A stretch of DNA of 64,000 nucleotides, from positions 62,001-126,000 of the forward strand of contig JAXMHB010000011.1 in assembly GCA_046346965.1 (NCBI GenBank), read 5' to 3'. The stretch comes from JAXMHB01 sp046346965. GTDB taxonomy: Bacteria > Pseudomonadota > Gammaproteobacteria > Xanthomonadales > SZUA-5. Both the position numbers and the translations under genes were made by a program. Under the pieces are notes generated by a model that saw nothing but the letters and a program-made list of their open reading frames with translations, was not told the origin of the DNA and did no database searches. How positions within the stretch are numbered: the first letter of the stretch is position 1; the number at the start of each line of letters is the position of its first letter. Positions 27,712-36,199 of the stretch are shown piece by piece.

Positions 27712-28908
27712 ATGCCACAGCTGGCTCAGCGCATGGGACGAGCAGTGCCCAGCGCCATCATGCAAGTCGCCGAGAAGGCCAAGCGCCTGAAGGCGCAGGG
27801 GCGAGACATCATCAGCTTCTCGATCGGCGTTCCGAACTTCCTGCCCGGCGAGCATGTGTACGCTGCCGCGCGCGCCTCGCTGGACAAGGACTCCGGGCAG
27901 TACGGCTCCAACCGCGGTCCGGACGCGCTGCTGGACGCCTATCTGCTGCACCTCAAGCGCAATGGCTTCGAAGGCTACGAGCGCAAGCATGTGTGCACCG
28001 GCGTCGGCGCCAAGCATGTGATTTTCAACGTGTTGTACGCGCTGATCGAGGAAGGCGACGAAATCATCCTGCCGGCGCCGTACTGGACCAGCCATATCGA
28101 TATCGCGCGCATCCTCGGCGCCGAGGTCAAGGTGCCCTACTGCGGCGCCGACCAGGACTACAAGCTGCGGCCGGCGCAGCTGGAAGCGCTGATCGGACCG
28201 AAAACCCGCGTGCTGGTGTTCAACAACCCAAGCAATCCCACCGGCATGGTCTACAGCGAGGACGAGGTCCGCGCGCTGGGTGATGTGCTGGTCAAGCACG
28301 ACATCTGGATTCTGTCGGACGACATCTATAACCAGATGATTTTCGACGGGCTCGGCTGGGCGCACCTGCTGAAGACCCATCCGCAGTTGCGTGATCGCAT
28401 CATCCTGCTGGATTCGCTGTCGAAGACTTACGGCATGCCGGGCTGGCGCGTCGGTTTTGCGGCGGCGCCGGAAGCGCTGGCGCAGGCGCTGGTCACGCTC
28501 AACTCCAACCACATCACCAATCTGCCCGAGGTGGTGTGCGCGGCCGCGGTGGCGGCGCTGACCGGGCCGCAGGACATCCCGGCACGCATGTGCGCCGAGT
28601 TTGCGCAGAAGCGCGATGAGGTGATGGCTACTTTCGCGCGCATCCCGGGCCTTAGTTGCCCGCGCCCGCAGGGTGCTTTCTACGTGTTCCCGGACATCTC
28701 CTTCGCCTTCGGCAAGCGTCACGGCGACACCTTGATCGCCAACGATGTGGATTTCTGCAACACCCTGCTCGACGCCGAGGGCGTGGCCTGCGTCCCCGGC
28801 AGTGCCTTTGGCGAACCGCGCGGGCTGCGGATTTCCTACACCTGCAAGCCAGCCGAACTGACCGAGGGCCTGCGTCGCTTCGAGGCCTTCTGCAAGGCGC
28901 TGGTCTGA
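27712..28908 (+). CDS. Class I pyridoxal-phosphate aminotransferase, aspartate aminotransferase type
   Basis: 398 residues. Motifs NNPSNPTG and the PLP-binding Lys238 in SLSKTYGMPGWRVGF, plus YWTSHIDIARILGAEV and Arg in the C-terminal LRISYTC. The chosen start has GGAGA eight bases upstream; other in-frame starts upstream look unlikely. Most likely makes aspartate and 2-oxoglutarate interconvert with oxaloacetate and glutamate; malate dehydrogenase is close by, which fits. Aspartate/prephenate aminotransferase is the main alternative. Confidence 0.88.
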   Translation: MPQLAQRMGRAVPSAIMQVAEKAKRLKAQGRDIISFSIGVPNFLPGEHVYAAARASLDKDSGQYGSNRGPDALLDAYLLHLKRNGFEGYERKHVCTGVGAKHVIFNVLYALIEEGDEIILPAPYWTSHIDIARILGAEVKVPYCGADQDYKLRPAQLEALIGPKTRVLVFNNPSNPTGMVYSEDEVRALGDVLVKHDIWILSDDIYNQMIFDGLGWAHLLKTHPQLRDRIILLDSLSKTYGMPGWRVGFAAAPEALAQALVTLNSNHITNLPEVVCAAAVAALTGPQDIPARMCAEFAQKRDEVMATFARIPGLSCPRPQGAFYVFPDISFAFGKRHGDTLIANDVDFCNTLLDAEGVACVPGSAFGEPRGLRISYTCKPAELTEGLRRFEAFCKALV

Positions 28909-28918
28909 GGCTGGCGCC

Positions 28919-29272
28919 ATGGGTCGACTGATCGTCTTCGTGCTGGTGCTGTTCATCGGACTGCACTGGTACAGCAACCGCGGACCGGCGGCGGGCGACC
29001 CACGCACACAGACCGGCCGCGACGGCGTGGTCATGCTGTCGGCCGAGTGGTGCGGCTATTGCGATGCGCTGCGATCCGAGTTGAAGCGCATCGGCGTGCC
29101 CTACCGGGAACTCGACATCGAACGCGACCGCGAAGGCGAACTCGCCTTCGATGCGCTGGACGCGCGCGGTGTGCCGGTGCTGGTGGTGGGGCAGGATGTG
29201 ATCTATGGCTACGATCCGGCCGGTGCGCGTGATTTGATCGCGGCGGCCGGGCACGCGATTTCAACCCCCTGA
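28919..29272 (+). CDS. Membrane-anchored glutaredoxin-like protein
   Basis: 117 residues. N-terminal membrane helix (RLIVFVLVLFIGLHWY), then a glutaredoxin domain with CGYC in SAEWCGYCDAL, the cis-Pro in RGVPVLVVG, and GYDPAGARDL at the end. The active site would face the periplasm or cytoplasm depending on topology, which the sequence leaves open. Sits 10 bases after the aminotransferase stop. Confidence 0.82.
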   Translation: MGRLIVFVLVLFIGLHWYSNRGPAAGDPRTQTGRDGVVMLSAEWCGYCDALRSELKRIGVPYRELDIERDREGELAFDALDARGVPVLVVGQDVIYGYDPAGARDLIAAAGHAISTP

Positions 29273-29299
29273 TGTTGATTCTCTGAGAGGAATGCGTTT

Positions 29300-30286
29300 A
29301 TGAAATCTCCTGTACGTGTGGTCGTCACGGGTGCGGCCGGCCAGATCGGCTACGCATTGCTGTTCCGCATTGCCGCTGGTGACATGCTCGGCAAGGACCA
29401 GCCGGTGATTCTGCAGTTGCTGGAGATCACTCCGGCGCTGCCGGGTCTGGCCGGCGTGGTCATGGAACTGAACGATTGCGCTTTCCCGCTGCTGCACGGC
29501 GTGGTGGCCACCGACGACCCGAATGTGGCGTTCAAGGATGCCGATTACGCGCTGCTGGTCGGCGCCCGCCCGCGTGGTCCCGGCATGGAGCGCAAGGATC
29601 TGCTGGAAGCCAATGCCGCGATTTTCTCGGTGCAAGGCAAGGCGATCAACGCGCATGCCAGCCGTCAGATCAAAGTGCTGGTGGTCGGCAATCCGGCCAA
29701 TACCAATGCGTTGATTGCCCAGCAGAATGCGCCGGACATCGATCCGGCTCAATTCACCGCGATGATGCGGCTGGATCACAATCGCGCGATCAGCCAGCTC
29801 GCCGAGAAAACCGGCGCGCTGAACACCGACATCCAGCGCATGATCGTCTGGGGCAACCATTCGGCCACCCAGTACCCGGACATCCACCACGCCAGCGTGC
29901 GCGGTCAGCCGGCCAGCGCCCAGGTGGACTCGAGCTGGTACCGCGAGACCTTCATCCCGACCGTGCAGCAGCGCGGCGCGGCGATCATCAAGGCGCGCGG
30001 CGCTTCCTCGGCGGCCTCGGCCGCGGGCGCGGCGATCGACCACATGCGCGACTGGGCGCTCGGCACCGCCGAGGGCGACTGGACGACGATGGCGATCCCC
30101 TCCGACGGCAGCTACGGCATCGCGCCGGGCGTGATTTACGGCTATCCGGTGACTTGCGCCAACGGCCGTTACAGCATCGTGCAGGGTCTGGCGACCGATG
30201 ATTTCTCGGTGGCGCGCATGCAGGCCACCGAGCGCGAGCTGCGCGAGGAGCGCGCCGCGGTCGAGCATCTGTTCCCGAAGTCCTGA
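29300..30286 (+). CDS. mdh: Malate dehydrogenase
   Basis: Interconverts malate and oxaloacetate with NAD in the TCA cycle. 328 residues with Rossmann motif GAAGQIGY near residue 11, VGARPRGPGMERKDLL (Arg switch loop), and catalytic His187 in VWGNHSATQYPD. GAGAGGAA-like ribosome site lies upstream (GAGAGGAATGCG). It is of the cytosolic-type MDH group. Next to the aminotransferase and prpB, so this is a cluster of oxaloacetate/pyruvate metabolism. Confidence 0.95.
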   Translation: MKSPVRVVVTGAAGQIGYALLFRIAAGDMLGKDQPVILQLLEITPALPGLAGVVMELNDCAFPLLHGVVATDDPNVAFKDADYALLVGARPRGPGMERKDLLEANAAIFSVQGKAINAHASRQIKVLVVGNPANTNALIAQQNAPDIDPAQFTAMMRLDHNRAISQLAEKTGALNTDIQRMIVWGNHSATQYPDIHHASVRGQPASAQVDSSWYRETFIPTVQQRGAAIIKARGASSAASAAGAAIDHMRDWALGTAEGDWTTMAIPSDGSYGIAPGVIYGYPVTCANGRYSIVQGLATDDFSVARMQATERELREERAAVEHLFPKS

Positions 30287-30365
30287 GCCTACCCGCGGCG
30301 GGCGCGGGCTCTGCCTGCGCCCCCGCTGTCCATTGATTCAGCCCATCTGCCGCCGAAATCACCCC

Positions 30366-30773
30366 ATGTCCGAGAGCTACTACATCACGCTGGAACAAAA
30401 CCTCGACGAAATCGACATCATGCCGTCCGGTAAAGCCCTGGCGAAGATGATGGATCGCATCGACGAAATCACCGACGAAATTGGGGTGACCCGCTTGTCG
30501 GACTTTATCGGTGGCGAGAGCGAGGATCTGTCCGAAATCGCCGAGCAGGAAGGTTGGGATCTCGGCGGATTTGGCAGCAGTGCCGGCGGCAACAGTTGGT
30601 TCGATGCCGCCGACGGTTTGGATACGGTGCGTGCGCTGGCGGGTTATATCGAGTCAGATCCTGATTCGATCAAGCGCGCCAAGAGCTTGCTGGAAGAGTT
30701 GAAAGAGTTTGAGAAGGTGCTCGAGATCGCACAGAACCACAATGTGCGTTTTCGTCTCGAAGCGGATTATTGA
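30366..30773 (+). CDS. Conserved protein of unknown function
   Basis: 135 residues, acidic and helical (SESYYITLEQNLDEIDIMPSG, then ALAKMMDRIDEITDEIG). Ends in a coil-like helix (KSLLEELKEFEKVLEIAQNHN). Probably cytoplasmic: no signal peptide or membrane segment. It lies between mdh and prpB; I do not recognise a family. Confidence 0.65.
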   Translation: MSESYYITLEQNLDEIDIMPSGKALAKMMDRIDEITDEIGVTRLSDFIGGESEDLSEIAEQEGWDLGGFGSSAGGNSWFDAADGLDTVRALAGYIESDPDSIKRAKSLLEELKEFEKVLEIAQNHNVRFRLEADY

Positions 30774-30812
30774 GCGGCAACGCCCGATCGGCGCCCGTCT
30801 ACAGGTGAACTC

Positions 30813-31694
30813 ATGAGCGAATCGTCCTCTGCCGGCGCGCGTCTGCGCGCGGCGATGAAGCTGGAAAAACCGCTGCAACTGCCGGGTGCCATCAACGCCT
30901 TTGCCGCCATGCAGGCCGAACGTGCGGGCTTCCGTGCGCTGTACGTCTCGGGCGCGGGTATCGCCAATGCCAGCTATGGATTGCCGGATCTCGGCATGAC
31001 CAGCCTCGACAATGTCTGCGAAGACATCCGGCGCATCAGCGGTGCCACGCAGTTGCCGCTGTTGGTGGATGCCGACACCGGCTGGGGCGCGGTGTTCAAT
31101 ATCCAGCGCACCGTCAAGGAGTTCATCCGCTCGGGTGCCGCCGCCTGCCATATCGAGGATCAGGTGCAGGCCAAGCGCTGCGGGCATCGCCCCGGCAAGG
31201 CGGTGGTGGCCAAGGAAGACTTCGCCGATCGGATCAAGGCGGCGGTGGATGGGCGCATCGACGATCAGTTCATGATTGTGGCGCGTACCGATGCGCTGGC
31301 GGTGGAAGGCATCGATTCGGCGATCGAGCGCGCGGTGCTGGCGCAAGAGGCCGGTGCCGACGTGATCTTCGCCGAAGCGTGCACCACGCTGCCGGAATAT
31401 GAGCGCTTCATTGCCGCCCTGAAGATTCCGGTGCTGGCAAACCTGACGGAATTCGGCAAGACCCCGTATTTCACGGTCGATGAACTCGGTGCCATCGGCG
31501 TGGCGATGATCATCTATCCGCTGTCGGCCTTCCGCGCGATGGCACGTGCGGCCGAGGCGGTGTACGGCGCCATTCGCCAGGATCGCACCCAGCAGGCGGT
31601 GGTGGATCGCATGCAGACGCGCATGGAGCTGTACGAGGTGCTCGGCTACCACGCTTACGAGCAGAAGATCGACAGTCTGTTCGGTCGCGGCTAA
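30813..31694 (+). CDS. prpB: Methylisocitrate lyase
   Basis: Splits 2-methylisocitrate into pyruvate and succinate, last step of the methylcitrate cycle. 293 residues; active-site KRCGH at residues 121-125 and DADTGWGAVFNI, which favour PrpB over isocitrate lyase, plus IVARTDALAVEGID. PrpC is 19 kb upstream in the window; no 2-methylaconitate enzymes are seen. Confidence 0.93.
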   Translation: MSESSSAGARLRAAMKLEKPLQLPGAINAFAAMQAERAGFRALYVSGAGIANASYGLPDLGMTSLDNVCEDIRRISGATQLPLLVDADTGWGAVFNIQRTVKEFIRSGAAACHIEDQVQAKRCGHRPGKAVVAKEDFADRIKAAVDGRIDDQFMIVARTDALAVEGIDSAIERAVLAQEAGADVIFAEACTTLPEYERFIAALKIPVLANLTEFGKTPYFTVDELGAIGVAMIIYPLSAFRAMARAAEAVYGAIRQDRTQQAVVDRMQTRMELYEVLGYHAYEQKIDSLFGRG

Positions 31695-31765
31695 GCGCAG
31701 GCAGACGCGGCGCACTGCCGCGTTGTGGCATCCTCCGGCGTTCCGTGGGTCTAGGAATGCGAGCG

Positions 31766-33829
31766 ATGTTGCGGAGCCTGAGTTGTGCGCTGTTGCTGGC
31801 GCCCTTGGCGGTACACGCCGAGGTGCGCCCCTTCGATGTCGACGATCTGGTGCGTCTGGAGCGGGTGTCCGACCCGCAGCTGCGCGCTGACGGCAAGGCC
31901 TTGGTCTACACGCTGCGGCAGACCGATTGGGAGGCCAACAAAGGCCTGCAGAGCCTGTGGGAACTGCCGCTGGACCAGCGTGACGCGGCGCCGCGACGGC
32001 TCACCGCCTCGGGTTCCAATGCCATGCATCCGCGCTACGCGCCGGGCGGCAAGCGCTTGTATTTCCTGTCGACCCGCTCGGGCTCGATGCAGGTGCATGT
32101 GCTCGACGGCCCCGGTGAGGCGCGCCCGGTCACTGCCTTGCCGCTGGATGTGGGCGGCTTCCTGATCTCGCCCGACGGTCGCAAGATGGCACTGGCGATC
32201 GAGGTCTATCCCGAGTGCGGAGCCGACTTCGAATGCACCAAGAAGCGTGCCGCCGCCGACGAGGCCGAGAAGGCCAGCGGCACCTCGCACGATCGTTTGT
32301 TCATTCGCCACTGGGACACCTGGAGTCGCGGCACCCGCGCCCAGTTGTTCGTGTACGACCTCGACGCCGATGGCGCTGTCACCGGCACACCGCGCTGGGT
32401 GACCCAGGGCATCGACGGCGATGCCCCGACCAAGCCATTTGGCGATCTGAGCGAAGTGGCCTTCGCGCCCGATATGCAGTCGCTGATCTTCACCGCGCGC
32501 ATCGCCGGTCAGAGCGAACCCTGGTCCACCAACACCGATTTGTACCAGGTGTCGCTGAGCGGCGAGGTCAAGCCGACCAACCTGACGCCGGATCTGCCGG
32601 GCTACGACTACACGCCGGTGTACTCGAAGGACGGCAAGAAGCTGTACTGGCGCTCGATGGCACGGGCCGGCTACGAGGCGGATCGCAATCGCATCCTGGA
32701 GCGCGATCTGCAGAGCGGGGCCACCCGCGAGGTCGCGCCCGCCTGGGATCGCTCGCCCGATGGTCTGACGCTGTCGGCCGACGGCCGCACGCTGTACACC
32801 TATGTGGACGATCTGGGCGAGCGCCCGCTGTACGCGGTGGACATCAAGACCGGCAAGGCGACGCGTCTGACCCAGGCGGGAGCGGTCAGCGGCTTTGCCG
32901 TCGGTGCATCGCAGATCTACGTGGTGCTGGACGATCTGGACTCGCCGGCCGACCTCTACGCGCTGCCCCTGCGCGGCGGCGCCGCCAAGGCGCTGACGCG
33001 ACACAACGCCGACAGCTTGAAGCAGCTCAGTTTTGGCGCCTACGAGCAGTTCAGCTTCAAGGGCGCCGGCGACGACACCGTCTATGGCTGGGTAGTCAAG
33101 CCGGTCGGTTACGTCGAGGGCCAGCGCTATCCGATCGCCTTCATCGTGCACGGCGGCCCCCAGGGCAGCATGGGCAACACTTTCCATTACCGCTGGAATC
33201 CGCAGACCTATGCCGGCAAAGGCTATGCGGCGGTGTTCATCGATTTCCACGGCTCCACCGGCTACGGTCAGGCCTTCACCGACGCCATCCGCGGCGATTG
33301 GGGCGGCAAGCCCCTGGAAGACCTGAAGAAAGGCATGGCGGCGGCGCTGCAGAAATATCCCTTCCTGGATGGCTCGCGCGCCTGCGCGCTGGGCGCCAGC
33401 TACGGCGGCTACATGATGAACTGGATCCTCGGCAACTGGCCGGACGGCTTCAGCTGCGTGATCACCCACGCCGGCATTTTCGACAATCGCTTCATGGCCT
33501 ACACCACCGAGGAACTCTGGTTTGACGAGTGGGAGTTCGAAGGCACCCCCTTCGAGCATCCGCAGAAGTACGAAAAGCACAATCCGATCAATCACGTGGC
33601 GCAGTGGAAGACGCCCACGTTGGTGACTCATGGCATGCTCGATTTCCGCGTTCCCTTCGAGCAGGGCATCGCCGTGTTCACCGCGCTGCAGCGACGCGGC
33701 ATCCCCAGCCAGTACCTGTGGTTCCCGGACGAGAACCACTGGATTCTGAAGCCGCACAACTCGGTGCAGTGGCATCGGGCGGTGGAGGCCTGGATGCAGC
33801 GCTGGACGGCGCCGAAGGCCGCAGACTGA
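31766..33829 (+). CDS. Secreted S9 peptidase (acylaminoacyl/dipeptidyl peptidase type)
   Basis: 687 residues with a signal peptide (LRSLSCALLLAPLAVHAEV). The ATG chosen has AGGA nine bases upstream; an ATG nine bases earlier is too close to it. An N-terminal propeller of about 400 residues is followed by the hydrolase domain with Ser545 in GASYGGYMMNW, the acid in HGMLDFRVP and His in PDENHWILKP. The stop overlaps the next gene as TGATG. Three S9 genes in the window suggest strong peptide use. Confidence 0.92.
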   Translation: MLRSLSCALLLAPLAVHAEVRPFDVDDLVRLERVSDPQLRADGKALVYTLRQTDWEANKGLQSLWELPLDQRDAAPRRLTASGSNAMHPRYAPGGKRLYFLSTRSGSMQVHVLDGPGEARPVTALPLDVGGFLISPDGRKMALAIEVYPECGADFECTKKRAAADEAEKASGTSHDRLFIRHWDTWSRGTRAQLFVYDLDADGAVTGTPRWVTQGIDGDAPTKPFGDLSEVAFAPDMQSLIFTARIAGQSEPWSTNTDLYQVSLSGEVKPTNLTPDLPGYDYTPVYSKDGKKLYWRSMARAGYEADRNRILERDLQSGATREVAPAWDRSPDGLTLSADGRTLYTYVDDLGERPLYAVDIKTGKATRLTQAGAVSGFAVGASQIYVVLDDLDSPADLYALPLRGGAAKALTRHNADSLKQLSFGAYEQFSFKGAGDDTVYGWVVKPVGYVEGQRYPIAFIVHGGPQGSMGNTFHYRWNPQTYAGKGYAAVFIDFHGSTGYGQAFTDAIRGDWGGKPLEDLKKGMAAALQKYPFLDGSRACALGASYGGYMMNWILGNWPDGFSCVITHAGIFDNRFMAYTTEELWFDEWEFEGTPFEHPQKYEKHNPINHVAQWKTPTLVTHGMLDFRVPFEQGIAVFTALQRRGIPSQYLWFPDENHWILKPHNSVQWHRAVEAWMQRWTAPKAAD

Positions 33830-36078
33830 TGCGGCAGGGCACCCGATGGTCGGTGGCGCTGGCTTCGCTGCTGCTGTGGGCGCTGCCGGCCAGCGCCGCC
33901 GAGCCTGATTGGTCGGCGCAGTGGGAGGCATTCTTGAAGCAGGCGGACCTGCGTCAGGTCGCCAGCGCCTATCAGGTCCTGACCGCCATCGATTCCGACG
34001 GCAGCGGCGGCGATGCCGACCGCTGCCTCGAATATGCGGGTGAGCTGCGCGCCGCGCGTGAGGTCAATCCCTTCAGCATCGCGCTGCAGGCGCAGGCCGA
34101 ACGTTGCGCCGCGGCATTGGAAGACGCTCGTCTGCGGGCGCAGGAGCACACCCGCAGCGAAGCCCTGCGCGCCTGGTTGCTGGCCGACGGCCGCGGCGCC
34201 AATCCGCAACAACCGATCCCGGTGGCGGCCGAGGCCGATGCCTCGGCGCTGGTGACGTCCTCGGGCTGGACCCCGCTCTACGGTCGCTACACGGTGGGCG
34301 CGAGCAATGGCAGCCTGCCCTTCGTCGCCGTCTACTACGACAAGGCTGCCGGGCAGGAACGCCAACTGCATTTCGACATGCTGTCGCTGTGGCAGCGCAT
34401 CGATCGCGAGCATGGCGATCATCAGTACCCGGCCTTTCTGCTGCAGCGGGTGCAGCGCTATCTGGAAGGCGGCGTCGCCGCTGGCAACGTCGCGGCCGAA
34501 TTGGCGCAGGTGACCACTCAACTCGGTCGCCAGGAGATCACGCTCGACCAGGCGATCGAGCAAATCCAGGCGCTGGCGCTGGGCGGCAGCGCTGCAGCCG
34601 CCTTCGAACTGCTGCCCTTGTGCCTGATGTCGCAGCAGTCGGCATCCTGCGGCAAGGAGGCGCTGGGACTGGTGCGTGCGCATGCCGAGCGCGGTCTGGC
34701 CGAAGGCATGCTGGTGATGGCGCTGGCGGCGGATCGGCGCATCGACGGCGCCGGTGGTCGGCATGCCCGCGCGCAGTGGCTGGCGCGCGCACGCGAGCGT
34801 CTGGGCACCGGCGTGGCGCTGACCGCCTATGCGCAGTTGGCGATCAGCGTCGAGCCGGGACGTCGTATTGGCGCCGCCGCGGCGGAGGCGCTGCGCACCG
34901 CGGTGCAGGCCGACCACGCGCCGGCGGCGGTGATTCTGGCGCAGTTGATTCGCAGCGAGCGGCTGCGGGCGCGGCGTGGCGAGAGTCCGGATCGATTGCT
35001 GCGGCGCGCGCTGGCGCTGGGATCGGTGCCGGCGCAGACCCAGCTGGGCCTCGATTACTTGCGCAGCCGGCGCTACGACGAGGCCTGGCCGCTGCTGGAG
35101 CGATCGGTTGCCGCGGGCGACGCGTCCGCGATGGCACTGATGGCGATCGGCCTCGACTCCGGCAAGGTGGGCCTGGCGAGCGATCCGGTGCGCGCCCTGG
35201 CGCTGTACCAGCAGGCGGCCGCGCGCGGAAATGCCGGGGCGATGCGCCGACTGGGGCGCGCCTGGCAGCGTGGCGAGCTGGGTTTGAAGCCCGATATTGG
35301 CGAGGCGGAAGCGTGGTTATTGAGCGCCGCGCTGTTTGGCAATGAACGCGCTGCAGTGGAATTGGCCGAGCTGTATTTGAGCGGCACCGCAGGCGTGTAC
35401 GGGCGCCCGGAAGACGGCTATGCCGTGATTGAGAAACTGGCGGCCGACGGGATGCAGCCGGCGCGTTTGCGTCTCGCCATCGCGATGTTGCTCGGGCAGG
35501 GCGTCAAAGCCAATGTCGAGGCCGCGCTGGCGCTGCTCAGTAAACTGGAGGCCGAAGGCTACGCCGGCGCGGCATTTCGACTGGGACAGATCCGCGAGTT
35601 TGGCCAGGGCGGGGTGGAAATCGATTTGAGCGAGGCGCGCAAGCATTATGCACGGGCGGCCGAGGCGGGGTCACCCGAGGCGATGGACTACTACGCGCGC
35701 AGTTTGTATGCCGGGCGCGGCGGTGCCGAGGATCGCAAACAGGCGGTGGATTGGTGGCAGCGCGCCACCGACCTCGGACACGCACCTGCCATCAACAATC
35801 TGGCCTGGATCCGCTGTGCCAGCCGTGAGCCCGGGCTGCGCGACCCGGTGCAGGGCACGCGCCTGATCTCTGAACTGCTCGCGCGCGCACCCAGCGCCAA
35901 TCTCGAGGACACGCTGGCGGCCTGCCTTGCCGCCAATGGCCAGTTTGAGCAGGCCATCGCCACCCAGCAGCGGGTGGTCCAGGCAGCTGAAGCCGATCCG
36001 CACACCAGTCAGGGTACGCGCGCGGCCTATCAGGCACGCCTCGCCAGTTACGAGCGCCGCGAAGCCTGGTACGAGTGA
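33829..36078 (+). CDS. Secreted Sel1-repeat protein
   Basis: 749 residues with a signal peptide (SVALASLLLWALPASAAEP). The second half carries Sel1-type repeats such as AAARGNAGAMRRLGRAWQRG, DISEARKHYARAAEAGSPEAMDYYARS-like units and DRKQAVDWWQRATDLGHAPAINNLAW. The N-terminal part, about 1-250, has no recognisable domain. TGATG overlap with the S9 peptidase suggests they work together, perhaps in the same envelope process. Confidence 0.8.
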   Translation: MRQGTRWSVALASLLLWALPASAAEPDWSAQWEAFLKQADLRQVASAYQVLTAIDSDGSGGDADRCLEYAGELRAAREVNPFSIALQAQAERCAAALEDARLRAQEHTRSEALRAWLLADGRGANPQQPIPVAAEADASALVTSSGWTPLYGRYTVGASNGSLPFVAVYYDKAAGQERQLHFDMLSLWQRIDREHGDHQYPAFLLQRVQRYLEGGVAAGNVAAELAQVTTQLGRQEITLDQAIEQIQALALGGSAAAAFELLPLCLMSQQSASCGKEALGLVRAHAERGLAEGMLVMALAADRRIDGAGGRHARAQWLARARERLGTGVALTAYAQLAISVEPGRRIGAAAAEALRTAVQADHAPAAVILAQLIRSERLRARRGESPDRLLRRALALGSVPAQTQLGLDYLRSRRYDEAWPLLERSVAAGDASAMALMAIGLDSGKVGLASDPVRALALYQQAAARGNAGAMRRLGRAWQRGELGLKPDIGEAEAWLLSAALFGNERAAVELAELYLSGTAGVYGRPEDGYAVIEKLAADGMQPARLRLAIAMLLGQGVKANVEAALALLSKLEAEGYAGAAFRLGQIREFGQGGVEIDLSEARKHYARAAEAGSPEAMDYYARSLYAGRGGAEDRKQAVDWWQRATDLGHAPAINNLAWIRCASREPGLRDPVQGTRLISELLARAPSANLEDTLAACLAANGQFEQAIATQQRVVQAAEADPHTSQGTRAAYQARLASYERREAWYE

Positions 36079-36199
36079 GCCCGCGTGGTCTGTGGGGCCG
36101 CGCATTGACGCTCGCAGGCCAATGCTTGGCGCAGCGGTCCTAACGTCGGCTTGAAGGACCGCAGCACGCTGTGCCTCCACTTGGCCAGAGGTGTGCGCG

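Noticed and set aside
31751..33931. Minus-strand frame of 726 codons
   Set aside because: Antisense to the S9 peptidase with clear catalytic residues on the plus strand.
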